A DNA stretch of 64,000 nucleotides, taken from positions 217,128,547 to 217,192,546 of the forward strand of contig CM056995.1 in assembly GCA_029891345.1 (NCBI GenBank). The letters are read 5' to 3'. Both the position numbers and the translations under genes were made by a program. How positions within the stretch are numbered: the first letter of the stretch is position 1; each line of letters starts with the position of its first letter. Source of the stretch: Dryococelus australis. Its lineage: Eukaryota > Arthropoda > Insecta > Phasmatodea > Phasmatidae. The notes under the pieces were generated by a model. It saw nothing but the letters and a program-made list of their open reading frames with translations. It was not told the origin of the DNA and did not search any database. Shown here piece by piece: positions 12,981 to 23,215 of this stretch.

Positions 12981-14171
12981 TCATGAGAGTATTTTGACGG
13001 TCTTGTCTCGGCAATTGTAATATACAATCTGGTCGTGAAGTATAAGGCAGAATGCGTACGTGGTGGCAGGAATATTTCCATGTGTAGTGAATTCGATCCT
13101 ACAGTCGATCATGTTGGAGGTAATACGCTCGTTCTGTTTACTCACGTGGAATGCAATGAGCGGGGCCAAACTCTTGAACTTATGAAGGCTGAATATCGGG
13201 GATTGGGCGAGCCCAAATTATGCAGTTTGGAATTGCGCGTACATCTGATATGCCTGCAGGTACTGGCCATTTACCAAGTTCATGTTCACGTATGGGTAGC
13301 TTTCGCTATTCAAAAAATATTATATATGTGTCGGAACTGCGAGCGGCTCACTTACATTGTACTGTCTTCCGGTCTGTAGCCCAACAATGATGTATCTTGG
13401 TTTCTCAAAAGCAGATATGGACTTCACCATCCAGTTGATGCGCTGGCTTTCTGGCAATCTGGGGTATGACTCCATACTCCACGACATGAAAGCCACATCG
13501 ATGTGTTTACCATCTTTCATATTATGCAACATGTGTATGCATTCTGCAGTGCTCAACGGTACATGAGGCGGTTTCCATTCGATAACTGTAGTTTCAGTTC
13601 CACTACCTCCAAGTTTTCTCCCGTACCCATGAAGGTATCCACATGCATATTGGCGAGCATTATCACCAGCTCCTGCTTTGAATTGAAGATAATTAATTTG
13701 TAGTCTTCGGCAAATCTCGGTAGCATGGAGAGGGGAACACCTACTTAGAACCTGCCTTTGGCATAAATGGAAACACTGTAGCCATTTTCGATTCCCCAGC
13801 CTGTCATTTGGGCTGCAGACAGCTCATTCGGTGAGCGAAAGGCAATTTTTGATCGTTGAGGTTATGCCCGCATCTCGCGACTGGTCCACCTCTGCACCGT
13901 TGAGAAAGGCGGCGATGCGATCGATCCGGTGAAGAATTCCATTGCTCGTTGTTTTCGTAAATGCTGGATTGGACCCACCTTCTTTCGTCGGAGTCGCCCT
14001 AAAGAAAGACTGGCAAGGAAGAGTGCATATATCTTGGTGTTGGATCGCTAACTGAACTTCTGGTGGTAGTGTGTACGGCCCGATCAGGAAAGGCTGATAC
14101 GCATGAAGCTCCACCTTCGCTATGCTGTCTTCGAAAATGGCTGGCTCTTTGTAGTTTAGGGAATCTTCCAT
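12981..14171 (-). pseudogene. Double-jelly-roll major-capsid-like protein, decayed
   Basis: Reverse-strand relic of about 397 codons, close to the size I expect for the double-jelly-roll-like proteins found in insect genomes. I start it at MEDSLNYKEPAIFEDS (14171) rather than the upstream Met at 14219, because the preceding 16 residues overlap the end of the previous small ORF. Recognisable stretches in order are LAIQHQDICTLPCQSFF, the strand GILHRIDRIAAFLNGAEVDQ followed by GITSTIKNCLSL (to about 13824), LPRFAEDYKLIIFNS and STAECIHMLHNMKD in the middle, and the C-terminal part APLIAFHVSKQNERITSN, CRIEFTTHGNIPATTYAFCL, ILHDQIVYYN, ending at a TGA by 12981. The frame is broken by a stop near 13822, another near 13740 and further frame changes near 13560, 13320 and 13200. 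Family assignment is from recalled family resemblance; a profile search would settle it. Confidence 0.75.
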
Positions 14172-14182
14172 GGCGATCGACC

Positions 14183-14313
14183 TTGTAGCCGAGACTGCAG
14201 AGAATAATCCCGCTAGCATGTGTTAACTCCTTGGAGACCTGTGACGAACTGATTGTAGGTTCTGCACGACTCTGTCTTTTAAAGCTTCTGGTTGGCGTAA
14301 ATCTTATGCCCAT
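14183..14313 (-). CDS. Small basic ORF between the two capsid-like genes
   Basis: Reverse strand. Begins MGIRFTPTRSFKRQSRAEP and runs through SKELTHASGIILCSLGYKV before overlapping the start of the capsid-like gene in another frame; no stop intervenes, so the true end is uncertain (the frame stays open to 13999). A short arginine/lysine-rich protein in this slot would fit a minor virion or DNA-binding protein, but that is an inference from position and charge only. It could instead be an extension of the preceding gene. Confidence 0.35.
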
Positions 14314-14356
14314 CGTCTCAAATTCAGGCTTGGGGTGATTTTTTCGTTTCGGATGT

Positions 14357-14924
14357 TCACCAACTCTCCGCGCAGGTGAAGTCTGTCACGACCACCTCGT
14401 GTGCTCTCTTCGCGACGACCGTAACGTAAATGACGCCTTGTGGTGCCACGACCAGTTTATAACATGGAGGGACCATAGGCGAAAATTCGTACAGCGTATT
14501 TCTCGGCCTGCCATTGAGGTACATACCGCTCGCCAAATTGCAGGTTATTCGGATCACGTTGACTGGCAAAATGTTTACAGTCTGCGACGACACGTTTGTT
14601 TTACCAGCTTCGCAGATGCGTGACTCGAAACCCAGCATAGGTCCAATAGAATCCGGTTTCGTAAAGTCGATATCTTCGGTGCCTCTGATAGAATATTGGG
14701 ATTCCCATGTAGTTCGAATTCTGTGTTGGGGGACAGCGAATCTTCAATGTACATTGCAATGCCATCTATTTCAAATGAGCCAATGGATAGCGAAACTTCA
14801 TGGTATCGCACTGCAGTTTGAAAATCGTCAAGGCTTATGCTCCATTCCCCTCCAGGTCGAGTGGCGGAAAATTTTCCGCACACAGCTCGGAGCTATGGCC
14901 CGTCAAGGTAAGAATTATCGACAT
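14357..14924 (-). pseudogene. Penton/minor-capsid-like protein of the virus-like module, decayed
   Basis: Reverse strand. An ATG at 14922-14924 starts MSIILTLTGHSSEL; after a frameshift the frame 14883-14575 gives EWSISLDDFQTAVRYHEV, then another frame 14638-14357 gives MLGFESRICEAGKTNVSS, VNILPVNVIRITCNLASGMY, LNGRPRNTLYEFSPMVPP and VIYVTVV. This arrangement (LGF box, VNxIRIxCN strand, LYEFxPxVPPxYK) matches the small jelly-roll-type protein that I recall as the usual neighbour of the double-jelly-roll gene in insect genomes, where a penton or minor-capsid role is inferred. Two or more frameshifts disrupt it. Function is an inference; the neighbour relationship and shared orientation support it. 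Confidence 0.6.
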
Positions 14925-14969
14925 GACTGATAGGTTCCTCAAGGTGTATAGCATGTGAAACAATCATTT

Positions 14970-15381
14970 TTACGAGCGAACTAGCAAGTGAAGGCACAAA
15001 TGTCCGCAGTTCCACATGTTAGGCAGCTGCTCCATTTCGTAACTGTGTGTCATTATGGTATATTAAAAATAATTGTGGAATTCGGGTGGAGGACGCAAAT
15101 TCCCAAAACAATCATAATTGTCTGCTTGTTTACCCTTTTTACATGCGCTATCCAGTGTGTGCTGGGCCCTGCTGTCGTATCCAGATTAACTACGTCACAT
15201 TCGTGTCTCTTGGGGTTAACGGGCAAATCGTCTCTCATAAACACTCCTCTAAAATTAGGTATTTTCAATTTGCTAGCAAAGTGTTCCAAATCCACATTCG
15301 CGAGTGCTCGTTTCGATAGAGATTTCATTATTGTTTCTTTCTGCATCACAGTTTTTGAACAGTTCCGCTTCCTACTGCATG

Positions 15382-15417
<36 letters not shown>

Positions 15418-15442
15418 ATGGCGATAGCTTCCATGTTTGCAT
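14970..15442 (-). pseudogene. Adenain-like (C5-type) cysteine protease, decayed
   Basis: Reverse strand, first gene of the module. It reads ALANVDLEHFASKLKIP, FRGVFMRDDLPVNP, then VVNLDTTAGPSTHWIAHVKR with the presumed catalytic His codon at 15155-15157. After a frame change near 15120 come DCFGNLRPP with an acidic residue in the expected place, and finally WNCGHLCL, whose presumed nucleophile Cys codon is 15006-15008, with a TAA at 14970-14972. The order His, Asp/Glu, Cys and the GTHW/FGN/CGxxC-like boxes fit adenovirus-type maturation proteases, as found in adenoviruses, Polintons/Mavericks and virophages. All three catalytic positions are still readable although the frame is broken. A 27-base T tract (15387-15413) lies inside the N-terminal part, giving a lysine run. 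Confidence 0.7.
15387..15413. repeat. 27-base T tract (A tract on the gene strand)
   Basis: A pure run of T on the forward strand inside the 5' end of the protease-like frame. It may be a microsatellite expansion, or the trace of a poly(A) insertion that interrupted the gene. Confidence 0.9.
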
Positions 15443-15526
15443 TGTATCCTTGTACCTCGGACAAGTGCTTCCATTCGTTCGATGCTGTGTGACAGCTCGG
15501 ACGATACCACATGTGGCTCCGATTTT

Positions 15527-15606
15527 TTTGAGTTTTGGGGTCAGAGGTCACCGGGGTCAAGGTGAAGGTCACGTGTAAAAGGTCATGGGTCAGGGTCAAT
15601 GACATC
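15527..15606 (+). repeat. AGGTCA/GGGTCA-rich segment, right partner of the inverted pair
   Basis: Forward strand: GGGGTCAGAGGTCACCGGGG, then TCAAGGTGAAGGTCACG, AAAAGGTCATGGGTCAGGG. Seven RGGTCA half-sites (three AGGTCA and four GGGTCA) sit within about 70 bp, all in the same direction. The order matches the inverted partner at 11836-11910. Such half-sites are the core of nuclear-receptor binding sites; whether any protein binds here is unknown. Confidence 0.55.
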
Positions 15607-16384
15607 CATGATGGCAGACGGTATCTTAACAACATGGTGGCGGCCGCATAGTGCGATACTTCTCCCCACGCCCTTGGCCACAAGGTACCAACCCATACTA
15701 CTAATTAGTGAGAATTTTGACTATTATAACCGAGTGTTACCCGAGATGAATTTAAAAAAAAAGATGCGAACTGGAAAGGTGGGGTGAGACGTCTTTCGCT
15801 TAGGGCACGAAGTTATTTTGCACCAGCCATGACAGTGTTGACAGTTACGAACTACAATGAATTACGTTGTGCTCTATGTTTTGCGCTAGTAAGAAAACTA
15901 TAAGTGTAACCTAGTTAATAGCTGTCTTAAACATTTGTAATGCCTACGCAATTTTTCTAACTTCATTTAAAAATCCTACCAAATTAATCTTTGTTTCCTG
16001 TACATCTTACCGTAACAAAGTATTATTTTCTAAGTGCGTCATTTATGTAAATCCGATCCAAGTTTAGTAATCATGTTAAAAGTAGGCTAATGTGGAAATA
16101 GTTGCAAGGGCACATGCAGGAGACGCGAGGCGTCGACCACCGTGTGGGATTCGGACTTCCCACTCTGTCATTCCGGTCTCACACACACCACTATTTTCAC
16201 ACAAAATATTATGTTCTAGCCAAAAATGTTACTTTTTTTAACGACAAATTTCCAGTTTTCCCTAAAAATTTTACGATTTTCCCCAAAAAAAAACATACTC
16301 ATTGTAGCTTAAACATACTCAATGAGGCCGCGATACACGAAACTAAGTCACAATATTTACCTCGGCACCTCCAAAAGCCTATCC
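15607..16384. other. Gene-free stretch between virus-like module and satellite
   Basis: No gene or repeat recognised. From about 16380 the sequence grades into the satellite (first recognisable word GGTTGTCTAGTAACTGAATC). Confidence 0.5.
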
Positions 16385-19300
16385 AACGAGTCACCGCCGC
16401 ACCTACCGGTTGTCTAGTAACTGAATCAACACTGCCCTCGATTACCCTAGCCACTTAACACCGTTGCACATCGGGTAGTATAGCAACGCAATCCCCACGG
16501 CACCTTGGATATCGATCCACTGAGGACACTGCGGCACCTCGGATAATGTGGCCACTGAGAGAACCACGGCCCCTTTGGGTTGCCTAGCACCGAGTTATCT
16601 CCGGCACCTTGGTTGTCTAGCCACTGAGACACCACGGGCCTTGGGTGGTCTAGCCACTGAGGACACCACGTGCCTATGGTAGTCTTGCCATTGGACACCA
16701 CGGTACCTTGGTGGTCTAGCCACTGGGACACCACGGTACCTTGGGTGGTCTAGCCACTGGGACACCATGGTACCTTGGGTGGTCTAGCCACTGGGACACC
16801 ACGGTACCTTGGGTGGTCTAGCCACTGGGACACCACGGTACCTTGGGTGGTCTACCACTGGGACACCAGGGTACCATGGGGTCCAGCCACTGGGACACCA
16901 CGGACCCTGGGTGTCTAGCCACTGGGCACCACGGCACCTGACTGGTACCCTTGGTGCACCACGGACACCTGGTCCTGGTGGTCTAGCCACGGACACCACG
17001 GTACCTGGGTGGTCTAGCCACTGGGACCACAGGTACCTTGGGTGGTCTAGCCACTGGGACACCACGGTACCTTGGGTGGTCTAGCCACTGGGACACCACG
17101 GTACCTTGGGTGGTCTAGCCACTGGGACACCACGGTACCTTGGGTGGTCTAGCCACTGGGACACCACGGTACCTTGGGTGGTCTAGCCACTGGGACACCA
17201 CGGTACCTTGGGTGGTCTAGCCACTGGGACACCACGGTACCTTGGGTGGTCTAGCCACTGGGACACCACGGTACCTTGGGTGGTCTAGCCACTGGGACAC
17301 CACGGTACCTTGGGTGGTCTAGCCACGGTACCACGGTACCTTGGGTGGTCTAGCCACCGAGTTATCTCGGACCTTGGGTGGTCTAGCCACCGAGTACGTT
17401 ATCTGCGGACCACCTTCGGGTGGTCTAGCCACCGAGTTATCTCGGAACCTTGGGTGGTCTAGCCACCGAGTTATCTCGGAACCTTCGGGTGGTCTAGCCA
17501 CCGAGTTATCTCGGAACCTTCGGGTGGTCTAGCCACCGAGTTATCTCGGAACCTTCGGGTGGTCTAGCCACCGAGTTATCTCGGAACCTTCTGGGTGGTC
17601 TAGCCACCGAGTTATCTCGGAACCTTTGGGTGGTCTAGCCACCGAGTTATCTCGGAACCTTTGGGTGGTCTAGCCACCGAGTTATCTCGGAACCTTTGGG
17701 TGGTCTAGCCACCGAGTTATCTCGGCACCTTTGGGTGGTCTAGCCACCGAGTTATCTCGGCAACCTTTGGGTGGTCTAGCCACCGAGTTATCTCGGCACC
17801 TTTGGGTGGTCTAGCCACCGAGTTATCTCGGCACCTTTGGGTGGTCTAGCCACCGAGTTATCTCGGCACCTTTGGGTGGTCTAGCCACCGAGTATTCGGC
17901 CCTTGGGTGGTCTAGCCACCGAGTTATCTCGCACCTTGGGTGGTCTAGCCACGATTATCTCGGCACCTATGGGTGGTCTAGCAACCGAGTTATCTCGGCA
18001 CCTATGGGTGGTCTAGCAACCGAGTTATCTCGGCACCTATGGGTTGGTCTAGCAACTGAGTTTATCTCGGCACCTATGGGTTGTCTAGCAACCGAGTTAT
18101 CTCGGCACCTATGGGTGGTCTAGCAACCGAGTTATCTCGGCACCTATGGGTTGTCTAGCAACCGAGTTATCTCGGCACCTATGGGTTGTCTAGCAACCGA
18201 GTTTATCTCGGCACCTATGGGTTGTCTAGCAACCGAGTTATCTCGGCACCTATGGGTTGTCTAGCAACTGAGACACCACGGGCCTTGGGTTGTCTAGCCA
18301 CTGAGTAACCACGGTGCCTTGGGTGGTCTAGCCACTGAGACTACCACGGTCCTTGGGTGGTCTAGCCACTGAGACACCACGGTGCCTTGGGTGGTCTAGC
18401 CACTGAGACACCACGGTCCTTGGGTGGTCTAGCCACTGAGACACCACGGTGCCTTGGGTGGTCTAGCCACTGAGACACCACGGTGCCTTGGGTGGTCTAG
18501 CCACTGGGACACCACGGTACCTTGGGTGGTCTAGCCACTGGGACACCACGGTACCTTGGGTGGTCTAGCCACTGGACACCACGGTACCTTGGGTGGTCTA
18601 GCCACTGGGACACCACGGTACCTTGGGTGGTCTAGCCACTGGGACACCACGGTACCTTGGGTGGTCTAGCCACTGGGACACCACGGTACCTTGGGTGGTC
18701 TAGCCACTGGGACACCACGGTACCTTGGGTGGTCTAGCCACTGGGACACCACGGTACCTTGGGTGGTCTAGCCACTGGGACAACCACGGTACCTTGGGTG
18801 GTCTAGCCACTGGGAACACCACGGTACCTTGGGTGGTCTAGCCACTGGGACACCACGGTACCTTGGGTGGTCTAGCCACTGGACACCACGGTACCTTGGG
18901 TGGTCTAGCCACTGGGACACCACGGACCTTGGGTTGGTCTAGCCACCTGGAGTCTACCGGCACCTATGGGTGGTCTAGCCACCGAGTTATACCACGGCAC
19001 CTTGGGTTTGTCTAGCCACCGAGTATACCACGGCACCTTGGGTGTCTAGCCAAACCCAGTTATCTCGGCACCTATGGGTTGTCTAGCAACCGAGTTATCT
19101 CGGCACCTTTGGGTTGTCTAGCCAACCGAGTTATCTCGGCACCTTATGGGTTGTCTAGCAACCGAGTTATCTCGGCACCTATTGGGTTGTCTAGCAACCG
19201 AGTTATCTCGGCACCTTTGGGTTGTCTAGCAACCGAGTTATCTCGGCACCTTTGGGTTGTCTAGCAACCGAGTTATCTCGGCACCTTTGGGTTGTCTAGC

Positions 19301-19830
19301 AACCGAGTTATCTCGGCACCTTTGGGTTGTCTAGCAACCGAGTTATCTCGGCACCTTTGGGTTGTCTAGCAACCGAGTTATCTCGGCACCTTTGGGTTGT
19401 CTAGCAACCGAGTTATCTCGGCACCTTTGGGTTGTCTAGCAACCGAGTTATCTCGGCACCTTTGGGTTGTCTAGCAACCGAGTTATCTCGGCACCTTTGG
19501 GTTGTCTAGCAACCGAGTTTCCTCGGCACCTTTGGGTTGTCTAGCAACCGAGTTTCCTCGGCACCTTTGGGTTGTCTAGAAACTGAATCACCGCGCCAGC
19601 TCGGGTAAACTGGCCACTGAGACCGCAGCATCTTTAGGATCTCTAGCTACTGAGATACCGAGGCACCGTGGGTAGTTTAGCGACTGGGACACTGCTGCAC
19701 CTTGGTTTGTCTAACCACTGAGACACCGCAGCACCTTGGTTTATTTAGCCACTGAGACACCGCGGCACCTTGGTTTATTTAGCCACTGAGACACCGCGGC
19801 ACCTTTTGTTTGTCTCTTAACTATGACACC
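16385..19830 (+). repeat. Satellite array, left arm: 34-35-bp units in CTAGCC orientation
   Basis: About 100 tandem units share the word GGTCTAGCCAC or GTTGTCTAGCAAC and end in CCTTNGGT. Two main types alternate in blocks. Type A (34 bp) begins GGTCTAGCCACTGGGACACC and ends ACGGTACCTTGGGT (blocks about 16709-17330 and 18490-18930, with an ACTGAGACACC variant at 18270-18490). Type B (35 bp) has ACCGAGTTATCTCGG in the middle (17340-17950), and a variant with GTTGTCTAGCAACC runs at 17950-18260 and 19050-19570. Both edges are degenerate. Within blocks neighbours are nearly identical, so the blocks grew by recent local duplication. Units at 16850-17040 carry many one-base indels, real or long-read errors. 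Long open frames here are by-products of the repeat. Confidence 0.95.
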
Positions 19831-21205
19831 ATAGGTTGCCGCGGTGGAGCAGTGACTAGACTATCAATTGATACCGTGGTGGCTTTGTGGCTAGACAATC
19901 AAAACGTGCCGCAGTGATTAAGTGTTTAGACAACCTAAAGGTGCCCGGGTGAATTAGTGACTAGACAACCAAAGGAGCCACGGTGTCTCAATGGCAAGAC
20001 TACCCAAGTGGTTTTGGTGCCTTAGTAGCTACACAACCTAACAGTGCCGCAACGATTCAGTGGCTAGACAACCCGAAATGCCGCGGTGATTCGGTGGCTG
20101 GACTACCCGAGCTGACGCAGTGATTCGGTGGCTAGACTATCCGAGGTGCCCCGGTGTGTCGGTGGCAAGAAAACACGAGGTACCACGGTGTCTCGGTGGC
20201 TAGAAGACCCGCGGTGTCTCGGTGGCTAGAAGACCCGCGGTGCCACGGTGGCTAGAAGACCCGCGGTGCCACGGTGTCTAGAAGACCCGCGGTGCCACGG
20301 TGTCTCGGTGGCTAGAAGACCCGCGGTGCCACGGTGTCTCGGTGGCTAGAAGACGCGAAGTGCCCCGGTGTCTCGGTGGCTAGAAGACGCGAAGTGCCCC
20401 GGTGTCTCGGTGGCTAGAAGACGCGAAGTGCCCCGGTGTCTCGGTGGCTAGAAGACGCGAAGTGTCTCGGTGGCTAGAAGACGCGAAGTGTCTCGGTGGC
20501 TAGAAGACGCGAAGTGTCTCGGTGGCTAGAAGACCCGAGGTGCCATGGTGTCTCGGTGCTAATTGCCGTGGTGCCGTGGTATCTTGGTGGCTAGTAGACC
20601 CGAGATGCCACGGTGTCTCGGTCTCTAGAAGACCCGATGTGCCACGGTGTCTCGGTCTCTAGAAGACCCGATGTGCCACGGTGTCTCGGTCTCTAGAAGA
20701 CCCGATGTGCCACGGTGTCTCGGTCTCTAGAAGACCCGATGTGCCACGGTGTCTCGGTCTCTAGAAGACCCGATGTGCCACGGTGTCTCGGTCTCTAGAA
20801 GACCCGATGTGCCACGTTGTCTCGGTGGCTAGAAGACCCGAAGTTCTACGTTGTCTCGGTGGCTAGAAGACCCGAAATGCCACGGTGTCTTGGTGGCTAG
20901 AAGACCCGAAGTGCCGCTGTTTCTCAGTGGCTATAATTTACAAGGTGTAACGGTGTCTCGATGGCTAATTACCGTCGTGTCTCGGTGTCTAATTTCTCGT
21001 TGTGTCGTGGTGTCTAATTTCTCGTTGTGTCGTGGTGTCTAATTTCTCGTTGTGTCGTGGTGTCTCGTTGGCTAATTAATCGTGGTACTATTGTGTCTTA
21101 GTGGCTAGACTACCAAAGTTTCCATGGTCTCAGTGAGCGGTTAGATTTCCCGCGGTGCCACAGTGATTGAGTGACTAGACGGTGCCTCGGTGTCTCATTG
21201 GCCTC
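19831..21205 (-). repeat. Satellite array, right arm: same units in opposite orientation
   Basis: From about 19831 the units appear reverse-complemented: GGTGCCGCGGTGNCTCAGTG then GCTAGACNACCC. Local amplifications again dominate: a 34-bp unit starting CGGTGGCTAGAAGACGCGAA at about 20330-20520, another starting CGGTCTCTAGAAGACCCGAT (34 bp, about six copies, 20600-20815), and a 25-bp derivative starting TGTCTAATTTCTCGTTG (three copies, 20993-21065). The array fades out near 21205 in GTGTCTCATTGGCC. This arm is about 1.4 kb against 3.4 kb for the left arm. Confidence 0.92.
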
Positions 21206-23162
21206 TGTCATCAGGTGTATGTAACCAAAGGGTAGCCCAGAATCTTGCAGCACGAATTCAATTAGTTCCAGAGTAATCGCAGTATATATCGTTGTGAAGG
21301 AGTAGGTAGACTACACAGGAGAGGACAGCCGTACAAACAACACTATCATCGAAATCAGAAACAAGTTGATTTACTGTTGATATTCTATAAAGATTCCACA
21401 AGAACCACAGTGGGTAAAATTACTTTTAATGTGTTTATGTGCATTAGAAAAGAGCATGTAGCTTTTAGTAAAAAGACGTGGGACAGTCTTTTTCTCTTTT
21501 TTGAGAGCAATACGAATTTCTAATCAACCTAGAGTTCACGTGCAGCTCTCTGTACAACCACCAAAAGTAAGTATGTGATGAAAACCCGAGATTTCTCAGA
21601 GTGAGTATTCTAGCTGATTGCGGGCAGTGGCAGGTAAAATCAGCGTTACTAGGCAGGGCTTAGCTCGTAGTCTCCTGGTTAGACCATTCATCGCCAATTT
21701 ACAACCATGTGCACACAGTAAATGTTGCTTAATCGAGAGCTTTAATATTTCCTCTTCGTCATTTTTTCCTGTAGCAGACTCATGTGGCTGACCACGTTTA
21801 CTTAGGCAGGTGCTCTAGCATGAGATGAAGGAGCTACGTAGACGGTGGGCGAAGAAGGCGACAAGAGAGAAAGGAAAGAGAGAATGAGATGGAATGAGAG
21901 AAAGACAACATGAAACGATAGAGCATGGAAATACAAGACGGAATGATAGCATATAATTATTAAGGAAGCACCACAGATCTTAAAAATAGCTCGAAATTTG
22001 GATTTCGGGGCTTCGTATTACATGAGTCACCTACTCATTTTGAAAGGAAAACTGGAAATGATTAAGGAAAACGGAACCTTTTTAATGGAAAAAGGAAATT
22101 TTTAAGGAAAAAAGAGAAATTTTTAGGTAAAAATTCCAAGATGACGGCCAGAGCTACGAGCTGTATCGTCTAAGAAACCTATGTTCTACTACTCCTGTTC
22201 GTAAGCAATTTCGTGGTTCTGAAATCCGATCCTTTAACGATGTTGTCAATCATGTTAAAATCAGATTTACTTGGCCCCCTCCGCTCCTATGTGCGTTTAT
22301 AGAAGCATGTAAATAATAATAGCCCAACCATCCCATATATATATATATATATATATAATCTTGCGGTGTGAAATGAAGGAATAAATACAAACTCGCAGGG
22401 AGTGGCCTAGCGACCGCGGTAACCATTCCGTTATTACGACGATCTACAAACCCTGGATGTTTAAAGTAATAATAATTTTACTATCAGTGATTTCCACCAG
22501 GCGTCGAATTAAACTCGTGCAAAATATTTTCAGTGTCATAGAGCACAATGTTTATAAACATCAAGCTGCTTATTTATTAAAATAAAATGTTAATAAAACT
22601 ACAATTTTGCATTTATAAACTTCATACTAATTACTGGTCCCATTTATTACAATGCAACCGACGTGAGTGGAGAAATATCATAGTTAGACAAAATATCGCA
22701 TGTAGCACTGAACGGGGAAAGTGTATTTGAACTGAGGCTATTCTTCCTCAAAGCAGAAGTTGTACGGTTGCTTGACGACCCGGCCGCTCGCCGCGTACGG
22801 TCGCCTGACGCATCAGCACATTTTGCCTCAGAAATTCTGTATTATATAGTTAGCCGTGTACTGTTTTCGTACGAAGCTTTCATATGCCACATATTACTAC
22901 GCTGTTTCATTACTGGTAGAAAAAATAGAGGATCAAACTTGCAGTAAGCCCTTAGTATTTTTATTGGTTACAAATAAGCTGTAGTCAGGCATTCACGCTG
23001 TTGGCCAGTGCTAGCCGTACGTAGTAGCCAGTAACATACGTACGGTAGCTTATCGTACGGTAACATGGTACACCCCCGCACTATCATTGAAAAGCAAGTT
23101 TGTTTGTTCATGTAACGTTACACACATATCTTCAGTAAAAAAGAAAAGTAATATTGAAACGT
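21206..23162. other. Gene-free stretch
   Basis: No gene recognised. A purine-rich segment lies at about 21825-21950 and a short GC-rich patch (GACCCGGCCGCTCGCCGCG) near 22780. Otherwise AT-rich single-copy-looking DNA. Confidence 0.5.
22335..22357. repeat. (AT)n microsatellite
   Basis: An uninterrupted AT dinucleotide run of about 23 bp. Confidence 0.9.
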
Positions 23163-23215
23163 TCAGTGGCTTAGCTGTGAATGTAAGTAGTTTTGGGGGG
23201 GGGGGGGGGCTTGCC
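23163..23215 (+). mobile_element. Possible hAT-type terminus (CAGTGGCTTAGC + G tract)
   Basis: CAGTGGCTTAGCTGTGAATG followed by AGTTTTGGGGGG and CTTGCC looks like the end of many insect hAT elements, which begin CAGTGGCGTAGC and carry a G tract close to the end. It lies about 1 kb from the C-terminal end of the hAT transposase relic and in the orientation expected for that element's 3' terminus. No matching right end with a target duplication was found, so the link is tentative. Confidence 0.4.

Noticed and set aside
16447..19264. Open frames of 60-95 codons on both strands inside the satellite
   Set aside because: They repeat the 34-35-bp unit in translation (QWLDHPRT.., NRVISAPLG..), break wherever the unit length changes, and have no start context. 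By-products of the repeat.
16385..21205. CRISPR-like array
   Set aside because: There are no unique spacers: units abut directly and are similar over their full length. The context is eukaryotic.
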